64,000 bases of DNA from Vallitalea maricola (lineage in GTDB: Bacteria > Bacillota > Clostridia > Lachnospirales > Vallitaleaceae), in assembly GCF_036985595.1 (NCBI RefSeq), contig NZ_BTPU01000028.1, forward strand, positions 1 to 64,000, in the 5' to 3' direction. Under the pieces are notes generated by a model. It had not been told where the DNA came from, did no database searches, and saw only the letters and a list, made by a program, of their open reading frames with translations. The position numbers and the translations under genes are program-made. Shown here piece after piece: positions 35,174 through 43,447 of the stretch (positions are counted from its first letter, which is position 1; the number at the start of each line of letters is the position of its first letter).

Positions 35174-35415
35174 TGTTATAATATATGTCGGACTGACATA
35201 TAAGTAAAATTTTAGCAAATAGCATCAGATAAATAATTTACAGTTATATTGATGAAATGGTTGTTAGAATTATACAATTTGGTCATAATTTATTATAAGG
35301 TCATTAATTAACTTATTTATCTTTATCAAGTACTAATGACATAAAAACTAAGAGGTTTAAGCCTTAAGTTTTTAATATAAATAATTAAAGAAAAGATTAT
35401 CAGGAGGTATATTTA
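35174..35415 (+). promoter_or_regulatory. Promoter and structured leader of ppdK
   Basis: An extended -10 TGTTATAAT (35174-35182) lacks a good -35. Right after it ATATGTC (35183-35189) and GACATAT (35195-35201) form a perfect 7-bp inverted repeat at the expected transcription start, a possible operator. The leader of over 200 nt contains two more imperfect hairpins (GTCATTA/TAATGAC near 35300-35340; AAAAACTAAG/CTTAAGTTTTT near 35343-35373). AGGAGG for ppdK lies at 35402-35407. No known riboswitch motif is recognised. The stretch 35063-35173 has no gene. Confidence 0.5.
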
Positions 35416-38037
35416 ATGAGCAAGAAATATGTTTATATGTTTAGTGAAGCTGATGCATCAATGAAAAACCTTCTTGGTGGAAAAGGTGCTAACTTAGCAG
35501 AAATGACTAAGCTTGGTTTACCAATCCCTCAAGGATTTACTGTTTCAACTGAAGCTTGTATTAATTATTATGATAATGGTGAAAGTATTTCTGATGAAAT
35601 TAAACAACAAATCGAAGAAGCTTTAGTGAAAGTTGAAGAAATTAATGATAAAAAATTTGGTGATAATAGCCAACCATTATTAGTATCTGTTCGTTCAGGT
35701 GCTAGAGTATCTATGCCTGGTATGATGGATACAGTTCTTAACTTAGGACTTAATGATGTATCTGTTGAAGGATTCGCAAAAGCTACAGAAAATGCAAGAT
35801 TCGCATACGATTCTTATAGAAGATTTATTCAAATGTTCTCAGACGTTGTTAAAGGTCTTCCAAAATCAAAATTCGAAAGAGTATTAGACGATATCAAAGA
35901 AGCAAAAGGATACGCAAGTGACTTAGATTTAACAGCTGATGATTTAAAAGACGTAATCACTGCTTTCAAAAATTTATATAAAGAACAATTAGGTGATGAC
36001 TTCCCACAAAATCCAAAAGAGCAATTAATGGCAGCTGTAGAAGCAGTATTCGGTTCATGGAACAACGAACGTGCTATCATCTACAGAAGAATGAATGATA
36101 TTCCAGGTAACTGGGGAACAGCTGTTAATGTTCAAACAATGGTATTTGGTAACATGGGTGAAAGTTCAGGAACAGGTGTTGCTTTCACAAGAAACCCTGC
36201 AACTGGTGAAAAAGGAATCTATGGAGAATACTTATTAAATGCACAAGGTGAAGACGTTGTTGCTGGTATTAGAACACCAGAACCTATAACAAGACTTGAA
36301 GAGGATATGCCAGAAGTATACAAACAATTCATGGAAATCGCTTCTAACTTAGAGAACCACTACAAAGATATGCAAGATATGGAGTTTACTATTGAAAAAG
36401 GTAAATTATATTTCTTACAAACACGTAATGGTAAAAGAACAGCAGCTGCTGCATTAAAAATAGCTGTTGATCTAGTAGAAGAAGGATTATTAACTTCAAA
36501 AGAAGCTTTAATGAAAGTTGAGCCAAAACAACTTGATCAATTACTTCACCCTAACTTTGACGTTGCTGCATTAAAAGCTGGAACTGTAGTAGCTAAAGGT
36601 TTACCTGCATCTCCAGGAGCTGCTGCTGGTAAGGTATACTTTACTGCAGAAGATGCTGCTGAAGCTGCTAAGAGAAACGAAAGAGTTATATTAGTTAGAT
36701 TAGAAACTTCACCAGAAGATATTGAAGGTATGTACGCTTCAGAAGGTATCTTAACAGTACGTGGAGGTATGACATCACATGCAGCTGTTGTAGCTCGTGG
36801 AATGGGTACTTGTTGTGTATCTGGTTGTGGAGACATCGTTATTGATGAAGAAAAGAAAGTATTTACTGTTGCTGGACAAACTGTTAAAGAAGGAGATTAT
36901 ATCTCATTAGACGGTTCAACAGGAAATATTTACATTGAAGATATTAAAACAGTTGATCCTGAAATTTCAGGTGATTTCGAGAAGTTCATGTCATGGGCTG
37001 ACGAAGTTAGAACATTAAAAGTAAGAACTAATGCTGATACTCCAAGAGACGCTCAGAAAGCTGTTGAGTTTGGTGCTGAAGGTATCGGACTTTGTCGTAC
37101 AGAGCATATGTTCTTCGAAGAAGATAGAATTGCAAAAATGAGAAAAATGATCGTTGCTAAAGAAGTAGAAGAAAGAAAAGCTGCTCTTAGCGAATTATTA
37201 CCAATTCAAAAAGGTGACTTCAAAGGTATGTACGAAGCATTAAAAGGAATGCCAATGACTGTACGTCTTCTTGACCCACCACTACATGAGTTCTTACCTC
37301 ATGATGAAGAAGATATCGTTGCTTTAGCAAAAGATATGGGTATCACTTTTGAAGAATTAAAAGCTACTGTTGATTCATTACATGAATTCAACCCAATGCT
37401 TGGTCATAGAGGTTGTCGTTTAGCTGTAACATATCCAGAAATAGCTGAAATGCAAGCAACAGCTATTGTTGAAGCAGCAATCGAAGTTAAGAAAGAACAA
37501 GGATACGATATCGTTCCTGAAATCATGATTCCATTAGTTGGAGAAATTAAAGAATTAGCATATGTTAAAGATGTAGTAGTTAAAGCTGTTGACGCTGTAA
37601 TAGCTGAAGCTGGTGTTGAGATGGAATACAAAGTTGGTACTATGATTGAAATTCCACGTGCTGCATTAACTGCTGATGCAATTGCAAAAGAAGCTGAATT
37701 CTTCTCATTTGGTACAAATGACTTAACTCAAATGACATTTGGATTCTCTCGTGATGATGCTGGTGCTTTCTTAGAAGATTACTACAATAAGGGAGTATTT
37801 GAATCAGATCCATTTGCTAGATTAGATCAAACTGGCGTTGGTCAATTAGTTAAGATGGCAGCTGAAAAAGGTAAAGCTACAAGACCTGATATTAAATTAG
37901 GTATCTGTGGAGAACATGGTGGAGACCCTGCTTCAATTGAGTTCTGTCATAAAGTAGGATTAAACTATGTATCTTGTTCACCATTTAGAGTACCTATCGC
38001 TCGTTTAGCTGCGGCTCAAGCTGCTTTAAATAATTAA
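35416..38037 (+). CDS. ppdK: Pyruvate, phosphate dikinase
   Basis: An 873-residue enzyme that interconverts pyruvate + ATP + Pi and phosphoenolpyruvate + AMP + PPi, often running glycolytically in anaerobes. The N-terminal ATP-grasp domain (KNLLGGKGANLAEM) is followed by the swivelling phosphohistidine domain with His455 in GGMTSHAAVVARG and the PEP/pyruvate barrel with Cys831 in GICGEHGGDP. Both residue numbers match the Clostridium symbiosum enzyme. Codon use looks biased as for a highly expressed gene. AGGAGG lies 8 nt before ATG, and a strong terminator follows. Its place after glyS and before dgt-dnaG-rpoD is common in clostridia. Confidence 0.98.
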   Translation: MSKKYVYMFSEADASMKNLLGGKGANLAEMTKLGLPIPQGFTVSTEACINYYDNGESISDEIKQQIEEALVKVEEINDKKFGDNSQPLLVSVRSGARVSMPGMMDTVLNLGLNDVSVEGFAKATENARFAYDSYRRFIQMFSDVVKGLPKSKFERVLDDIKEAKGYASDLDLTADDLKDVITAFKNLYKEQLGDDFPQNPKEQLMAAVEAVFGSWNNERAIIYRRMNDIPGNWGTAVNVQTMVFGNMGESSGTGVAFTRNPATGEKGIYGEYLLNAQGEDVVAGIRTPEPITRLEEDMPEVYKQFMEIASNLENHYKDMQDMEFTIEKGKLYFLQTRNGKRTAAAALKIAVDLVEEGLLTSKEALMKVEPKQLDQLLHPNFDVAALKAGTVVAKGLPASPGAAAGKVYFTAEDAAEAAKRNERVILVRLETSPEDIEGMYASEGILTVRGGMTSHAAVVARGMGTCCVSGCGDIVIDEEKKVFTVAGQTVKEGDYISLDGSTGNIYIEDIKTVDPEISGDFEKFMSWADEVRTLKVRTNADTPRDAQKAVEFGAEGIGLCRTEHMFFEEDRIAKMRKMIVAKEVEERKAALSELLPIQKGDFKGMYEALKGMPMTVRLLDPPLHEFLPHDEEDIVALAKDMGITFEELKATVDSLHEFNPMLGHRGCRLAVTYPEIAEMQATAIVEAAIEVKKEQGYDIVPEIMIPLVGEIKELAYVKDVVVKAVDAVIAEAGVEMEYKVGTMIEIPRAALTADAIAKEAEFFSFGTNDLTQMTFGFSRDDAGAFLEDYYNKGVFESDPFARLDQTGVGQLVKMAAEKGKATRPDIKLGICGEHGGDPASIEFCHKVGLNYVSCSPFRVPIARLAAAQAALNN

Positions 38038-38059
38038 TAAATAGGAATTTATATTCCGT

Positions 38060-38092
38060 GAAAAAGCCGTCAGTTTGACTGACGGTTTTTTG
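38060..38092 (+). terminator. Terminator of ppdK
   Basis: AAAAAGCCGTCAGT (38061-38074) pairs with ACTGACGGTTTTT (38078-38090) across a 3-nt loop, followed by T. A classic strong intrinsic terminator. Confidence 0.93.
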
Positions 38093-38127
38093 TTATATTA
38101 TAGAATTAAGAATGAAGGTGTGTTTTT

Positions 38128-39555
38128 ATGGATATGAAAATAATATTTGCTCCTATCATAGGTGCAGGAATAGGGTATTCTACTAATTGGATTGCAATCA
38201 AGATGTTATTTAGACCTTACACTGAAAAAAGAGTCATGGGTATCAGACTGCCCTTTACACCAGGATTAATACCAAAAGAAAGAGAAAGAGTAGCTAAATC
38301 AATTGGTGAAGTTATTCAAGATTATTTATTGACAGATAAAATTATAGTAAACGAACTACTAGAAGATTCAACAAAAGATCATGTACTGGAATTAATAAAC
38401 CATAATTTGTACAATGATGAAGGAAATATTGATTTAGAACAATTACTATTATCTAATGATAATAAACCTGTACTTGATAAATTGAAAGATATCCTGGTTA
38501 GAAGATTATATGACCTTATACAAGATAAAAATACAAAAGAACAATTGCAAAAAGCAATAAGTGAAAGAATAAGTACAAGTCTAAAAAAAGTCAAATTGAC
38601 AGATATAGTAAGTGAAGAAGAGCTTAATCATAAATATGAAGATATCATATACAATCAAAAAACCAGAGCAATATTAACTGATTTCTTATCTGGCATAATC
38701 AAGGAAGAGGCCACTATCAATGAGATAATTGATGAAGAGATGATTAATAATGTAAAAAGATTTTTTATTGATTATATTGATACATTAACAAGTGACTTGA
38801 AAATATTTGAAAATGAAAAGCTGAAAGAAAGAGTAGTAGGTCTGATTGATGCAACTATAAAAGAAAAAGTTGGAGCTTTCGGTGCTATGTTTGTTAATGG
38901 AGAGAGTATTTATCAAACCATAGCAGAAAAATCAAAAGAAAAACTACAAGAACAAGAAGTAAAAGATGAAATATATACATTTGTAATAGAAAAAATAGAT
39001 GAAGTAACTAATAGACCTTTAAGAGAGATTTTATCTAATGACACAAGAGAGAGTTTGATTGGATGGTTAGCTTATTACATACCAAAAAATCTTTCAAAAT
39101 TAGATATTACTAGTGCCATTGACTTGAAGAATAATGATCTATACTCATTAATTAATAACTTGGTAAATGATAGTCTAGAAGATAAAATCAACCATATGGT
39201 TAATGACAATTATGAAGAAATGCTGAGAGACAAAGATATTAGTGAAAGTATTGAAAAAATTGTAGATACTTTGTTTGATAGAGTGCTACCCACTAATATT
39301 AAGGTTACAGATGAAGATAAGAAGGAGATAGATACTTTTATCCTTGATAAATATAGTTCATTTGTTAATAAGCACATGACTAAACTGATAAGAGATGTAA
39401 AATTAAGTTCTATCATAGAAAAGCAGCTTAACATGTTTGATATCAAAATGCTGGAAGACATCATATTATCCATTGCCAGAAAAGAGCTCAATGCGATTAC
39501 TTTACTAGGCGGATTATTAGGCTTTATCATTTCTTTTCTCGCTGTTTTATTATAG
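38128..39555 (+). CDS. DUF445 family membrane protein (YheB-like)
   Basis: A 475-residue protein with a hydrophobic N-terminus (IIFAPIIGAGIGYSTNWIAIKMLFRPY, typical DUF445 start with the NW.AI.MLF.P motif), a long charged helical middle of alternating amphipathic segments, and a C-terminal membrane helix (LLGGLLGFIISFLAVLL). The architecture suggests anchoring at both ends with a coiled domain between. In Bacillus the homologue YheB has been linked to spores or the membrane, but its function is not settled. Ribosome binding site is AAGGTG. It has its own unit between ppdK and feoA. Confidence 0.88.
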   Translation: MDMKIIFAPIIGAGIGYSTNWIAIKMLFRPYTEKRVMGIRLPFTPGLIPKERERVAKSIGEVIQDYLLTDKIIVNELLEDSTKDHVLELINHNLYNDEGNIDLEQLLLSNDNKPVLDKLKDILVRRLYDLIQDKNTKEQLQKAISERISTSLKKVKLTDIVSEEELNHKYEDIIYNQKTRAILTDFLSGIIKEEATINEIIDEEMINNVKRFFIDYIDTLTSDLKIFENEKLKERVVGLIDATIKEKVGAFGAMFVNGESIYQTIAEKSKEKLQEQEVKDEIYTFVIEKIDEVTNRPLREILSNDTRESLIGWLAYYIPKNLSKLDITSAIDLKNNDLYSLINNLVNDSLEDKINHMVNDNYEEMLRDKDISESIEKIVDTLFDRVLPTNIKVTDEDKKEIDTFILDKYSSFVNKHMTKLIRDVKLSSIIEKQLNMFDIKMLEDIILSIARKELNAITLLGGLLGFIISFLAVLL

Positions 39556-39586
39556 ATTTTTTGCAGATATCAATTTATTATTTATG

Positions 39587-39641
39587 TTGACTTTTGAGTA
39601 TATGTAAGATATAATTAATACAAGTGATAATCATTATCACT
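39587..39641 (+). promoter_or_regulatory. feoAB promoter with Fur box
   Basis: TTGACT (39587-39592), 17-nt spacer, TATAAT (39610-39615). Directly downstream AGTGATAATCATTATCACT (39623-39641) is a perfect 19-bp palindrome matching the Fur consensus GATAATNATTATC. Iron-loaded Fur bound here would cover the transcription start and block feoAB. Confidence 0.92.
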
Positions 39642-39657
39642 AGATGGAGTTGATTAT

Positions 39658-39921
39658 ATGACATTAGATAAAGCGGAGAATAAACAAATATTTATTGTAA
39701 ATGATATTGTGCAAGAACAAAGAATGAAAAAACGTCTTCAAGACATGGGATTGACTAAAGGAACTAGAATAAAGGTTCTATCTAATAATACAGGCGGTTC
39801 TTTTATTCTTAATATTAGAGGTTCAAGAGTTGTAATTGGCAAAACAGTTGCAGAAAAAATACATGTTCAACCTAGTGAACATGAAGCTTATGATATAAAA
39901 GCTGTTGGTAATGCCTGTTAG
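39658..39921 (+). CDS. feoA: Ferrous iron transport protein A
   Basis: An 87-residue SH3-like beta-barrel protein. The family pattern RMKKRLQDMGLTKGTRIKVL (residues about 21-40) and the following GGSFILNIRGSRVVIGK..AEKI are intact. FeoA assists the FeoB transporter at the cytoplasmic face of the membrane. GATGGAG is the ribosome binding site. The Fur box before it predicts induction when iron is scarce. feoB follows after a weak hairpin. Confidence 0.94.
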   Translation: MTLDKAENKQIFIVNDIVQEQRMKKRLQDMGLTKGTRIKVLSNNTGGSFILNIRGSRVVIGKTVAEKIHVQPSEHEAYDIKAVGNAC

Positions 39922-39987
39922 AATTATTGAATTATAAAGCAAAGCTTACCATAAAATGAGTTAATGAAAGATAACTTGATAGTCTAT

Positions 39988-40013
39988 AAAGATACTTTTA
40001 TAAGTGTCTTTTT
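39988..40013 (+). terminator. Weak hairpin between feoA and feoB
   Basis: AAAGATACTT (39988-39997) pairs with AAGTGTCTTT (40002-40011) with one G-U pair, followed by TT. It may attenuate feoB relative to feoA. It lies just before the feoB ribosome binding site. Confidence 0.45.
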
Positions 40014-40039
40014 GTATGTTTACAGAAAGGGATATGACA

Positions 40040-42019
40040 ATGAATGGTGATATAAGAGTTGCTTTTGTAGGAAATCCTAACTGTGGGAAAACTACATTGT
40101 TTAACGCATATACAGGGGCTAAACACAAAGTAGGAAATTGGCCTGGAGTTACTGTAGAAAAAAAAGAAGGAACAATTACATATGATGACAATAAGATAAC
40201 ACTTGTTGATTTACCTGGGATATATAGTATATCTCCTTATTCGATGGAAGAAATTCTTACAAGAGAATATATATTGGAAAATGATCCAGATGTAGTTATT
40301 AATATTGTTGATGCCTCTAATCTAGAGAGAAATCTATATTTAACACTTCAATTAATAGAACTTGGTAAGCCAGTTATCATAGCTCTTAATATGATGGATG
40401 TTGCTAGAAACAGGGGATTTATAATTGATATCTCCAAATTATCAGAACAACTGAATGTACCTGTTGTAGAAGTTGTAGCTATTAAAAAGACAGGTTTAGA
40501 TGATTTATTGAAAAAGATTATCCATACAGCTGGTAATAAAAAAGATTATGAACCAATTAAATTAGATTATGGTAATAAGATTGAAGAAGAAATAGATAAA
40601 GTAGAAAAAGAACTTTCAGGAAAAGACATTCACCATAATACATTAAGATGGTATGAATTAAAAGTTGTTGAAAATGACAGGGAAATATGTAATAAGCTAA
40701 ATATAAAGAATGAATTTAATTATGAAGAAGAGATTGCAAAAAGGAAATATGATTATATTACTGATTTCATTAATAATATTTTGACTAACCCTTATGAGGA
40801 AGATGAGACGTTTTCTGATAGAGTGGATAAAATTGTGACTAATAAATGGGCTGGACTTCCTATTTTCATTTCTATGATGTTACTTGTGTTCGCTTTCACA
40901 TTTAAAGTAGGAAACTTTTTAGCTGATTTGCTTAATATAGGATTCCAAGGCTTTAGTAACGTGATTACGGATTTATTGACATCCATAGGTGCAGCAGACT
41001 GGTTACTATCACTAATAGTTGATGGTATTATAGGAGGAGTAGGAGGAATACTTATTTTTCTTCCTAATATTGCTTGTTTGTTTTTAGCCATATCCATACT
41101 AGAGGATAGTGGATATATGTCAAGAGTTGCCCTAATAATGGATAAATTCATGAGAAAATTAGGACTTAGTGGAAAGGCATTCATACCAATGATTCTTGGT
41201 TTTGGATGTTCAGTTCCTGCGATTATGACAGCTAGGACTCTAGAAGATGAAAGAGATAGATTGACAACTATACTGATAACACCTTTTATGTCTTGTAGTG
41301 CAAGATTACCGATTTATATATTATTCTCAAATATATTTTTCCCAGGAAATGAAATATTAATCGCATTTTCATTATACTTTCTTGGTGTAGTTGTAGCAGT
41401 ATTGATTGCTTTAATATTCAAGAAAACCCTATCCAAAGGAGAAACTGCTCCATTAATATTGGAACTACCAGCGTATAAGAAACCTTCTCCAGGCACTATT
41501 CTCATATTTGTATGGGAAAAGGTAAAAGGATATATAATTAAGGCTGGAACAATAATATTTGTTGCGTCTATAGTAATATGGTTTTTACTAGAATTTAATT
41601 TATCAGGCAAGGCGGATATAACAACTAGTATGGGAGCGTCTATTGGACAAGTTATAGCACCAGTATTCAAACCTCTGGGATTCGGTAATTGGCAAGGGGC
41701 TTTATCATTGATTGCAGGAATAATGGGTAAAGAGATTGTTGTAAGTACTATGACTGTTATTTATGGTATAGGAGATGTAGCTTCTGATGGTAACATGTTA
41801 CAGTTGTCAACTAAACTGATAGCTGCTGGTTTTACTAGCCTTAGTGCATATTCATTTATGGTTTTCTCATTATTATATACACCTTGTGTTGCTACATTAG
41901 GAGTAATAAAGAAAGAAACCAATAGCTGGAAATGGACAATATTCTCATTTGTATATCAATTGGTAGTAGCTTGGATAGTGGCAATGATTGTATATCAAAT
42001 CGGAAGTATGTTTATATAA
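40040..42019 (+). CDS. feoB: Ferrous iron transporter B
   Basis: A 659-residue Fe2+ importer. The cytoplasmic N-terminal G domain has G1 GNPNCGKT (residues 11-18), the G3 motif DLPG and G4 NMMD, followed by the helical regulatory domain. About ten membrane helices start near residue 270 and include the Gate motifs GFGCSVPAIM and SCSARLPIYI with conserved cysteines. I set the start at ATG 40040: AAAGGG at 40026-40031 is 8 nt upstream. Earlier in-frame starts (40004, 40034) overlap the hairpin or the ribosome binding site. It is co-transcribed with feoA under the Fur box. Confidence 0.96.
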   Translation: MNGDIRVAFVGNPNCGKTTLFNAYTGAKHKVGNWPGVTVEKKEGTITYDDNKITLVDLPGIYSISPYSMEEILTREYILENDPDVVINIVDASNLERNLYLTLQLIELGKPVIIALNMMDVARNRGFIIDISKLSEQLNVPVVEVVAIKKTGLDDLLKKIIHTAGNKKDYEPIKLDYGNKIEEEIDKVEKELSGKDIHHNTLRWYELKVVENDREICNKLNIKNEFNYEEEIAKRKYDYITDFINNILTNPYEEDETFSDRVDKIVTNKWAGLPIFISMMLLVFAFTFKVGNFLADLLNIGFQGFSNVITDLLTSIGAADWLLSLIVDGIIGGVGGILIFLPNIACLFLAISILEDSGYMSRVALIMDKFMRKLGLSGKAFIPMILGFGCSVPAIMTARTLEDERDRLTTILITPFMSCSARLPIYILFSNIFFPGNEILIAFSLYFLGVVVAVLIALIFKKTLSKGETAPLILELPAYKKPSPGTILIFVWEKVKGYIIKAGTIIFVASIVIWFLLEFNLSGKADITTSMGASIGQVIAPVFKPLGFGNWQGALSLIAGIMGKEIVVSTMTVIYGIGDVASDGNMLQLSTKLIAAGFTSLSAYSFMVFSLLYTPCVATLGVIKKETNSWKWTIFSFVYQLVVAWIVAMIVYQIGSMFI

Positions 42020-42038
42020 AAAGCAATGTTATAAAAAT

Positions 42039-42110
42039 AGGCTGTTTCATAATATGCATTTTATGTTTATCTTTTGGATATTGGCATAAAAGATATTATG
42101 AGATAGCCTA
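42039..42110 (+). terminator. Hairpin after feoB
   Basis: TAGGCTGTTTCATAATAT (42039-42056) pairs imperfectly with ATATTATGAGATAGCCTA (42093-42110). The loop is long (36 nt) and the T-run is weak, so terminator function is likely but not certain. The rest of 42111-42240 is AT-rich without genes. Confidence 0.6.
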
Positions 42111-42258
42111 ATTTGCTGTATGTGCTACAAAATTGTACCAAAAAGAAAAAACACATAAATAAGAGGATTTTAATAAAAAATGCAGTATATAATAATTATA
42201 ATGATTTTTTAGAGACTTAATTATAATATACGTTATACAAAAGAAGGGGGCGTTTTAT

Positions 42259-43272
42259 ATAGATTGTCTAAGAATTGAACAAGAAAAGCGGGAAGACATT
42301 ATTTTAGATAAATACGCAATGAAGAGTAAAAATACTCGAGGGAGAGAAATAGAAGAAGAACCATGTGATATTAGAACGGAATTTCAAAGAGATAGAGATA
42401 GAATAATACATTCAAAAGCATTCAGAAGGTTAAAACATAAAACTCAAGTTTTTATATCTCCTGAGGGAGATCATTATAGAACCAGATTGACCCATACTTT
42501 GGAAGTAGCCCAAATCTCAAGGACTATAGCAAGGGCACTTAGACTTAATGAAGATCTCACAGAAGCAATTGCATTGGGACATGATCTGGGTCATACACCT
42601 TTTGGACATGCTGGAGAATTTGCACTGAACAAAGTGTGTATCTATGGGTTTAAACACAATGAGCAGAGTATCAGAGTTGTAGAGAGATTAGAACGAAAAG
42701 GTAAAGGACTCAATTTAACATGGGAAGTAAGGGATGGAATAGTTAATCATCCAACAGCAGGAAAGCCAAGTACTCTAGAAGGTAAGGTAGTAAGGTTGTC
42801 AGATAAGATAGCGTATATAAATCATGATATTGATGATGCTATAAGAGCTAGAATTCTATCTGAAAAGGATTTGCCATCAGAATATACTAAGGTTCTAGGA
42901 GCAACTTCTAGATCTAGAATCAATAATATGATACATGATATTGTGAAAAATAGTATGAACAAGAATGATATTATTATGAGCAAAGACATGGAAAAGTCAA
43001 TGAGCAGTCTTCGAAAATTTATGTTTGAAAATGTATATGTGGGTTCAAAAGCAAAAGAGCATGAATTGAAAGCCCATAATATGTTAAGACAGTTATATAA
43101 ATATTTTATAATCAATAAGGAACTGTTACCTATGGAGTATCAAGATATGATTGATATTAATAATGAACCTATTGAAAGAGTTGTATGTGATTATATAGCT
43201 GGAATGACGGATAGATATTCTATTAACATCTTCTCAAAGTTATTTATACCTGCTTCTTGGAAAGAAATGTAG
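42259..43272 (+). CDS. dgt: dGTPase-like HD-domain triphosphohydrolase
   Basis: A 337-residue HD-family enzyme that splits dNTPs to nucleoside and triphosphate. The family core DIRTEFQRDRDRIIHSKAFRRLKHKTQVF is followed by metal-binding motifs RTRLTHTLEV and GHDLGHTPFGH. The first ATG (42319) would remove about 20 residues that match the normal N-terminus (EQEKREDIILDKYAMKSKNTRGRE). AAGGGGG at 42244-42250 points to a start near 42259, where the in-frame codon is ATA; no ATG, GTG or TTG is in frame upstream. I therefore propose a non-canonical ATA start, with moderate confidence. The place before dnaG and rpoD is conserved. Confidence 0.88.
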   Translation: MDCLRIEQEKREDIILDKYAMKSKNTRGREIEEEPCDIRTEFQRDRDRIIHSKAFRRLKHKTQVFISPEGDHYRTRLTHTLEVAQISRTIARALRLNEDLTEAIALGHDLGHTPFGHAGEFALNKVCIYGFKHNEQSIRVVERLERKGKGLNLTWEVRDGIVNHPTAGKPSTLEGKVVRLSDKIAYINHDIDDAIRARILSEKDLPSEYTKVLGATSRSRINNMIHDIVKNSMNKNDIIMSKDMEKSMSSLRKFMFENVYVGSKAKEHELKAHNMLRQLYKYFIINKELLPMEYQDMIDINNEPIERVVCDYIAGMTDRYSINIFSKLFIPASWKEM

Positions 43273-43447
43273 CTTTGTGTAGTTTGTCGATGATTTAATA
43301 AAAATTTATAAATAATTAAACATTTTTAACAAAAATAAAATTAATTAAAGGAATCTTAAAAAGTATGTCGAAAAATAATAGGGTGTGCAAAATACAATAC
43401 AATATTAATAAGATATTACAATTAAGGAAATGGAGTTTTAATTCTAT

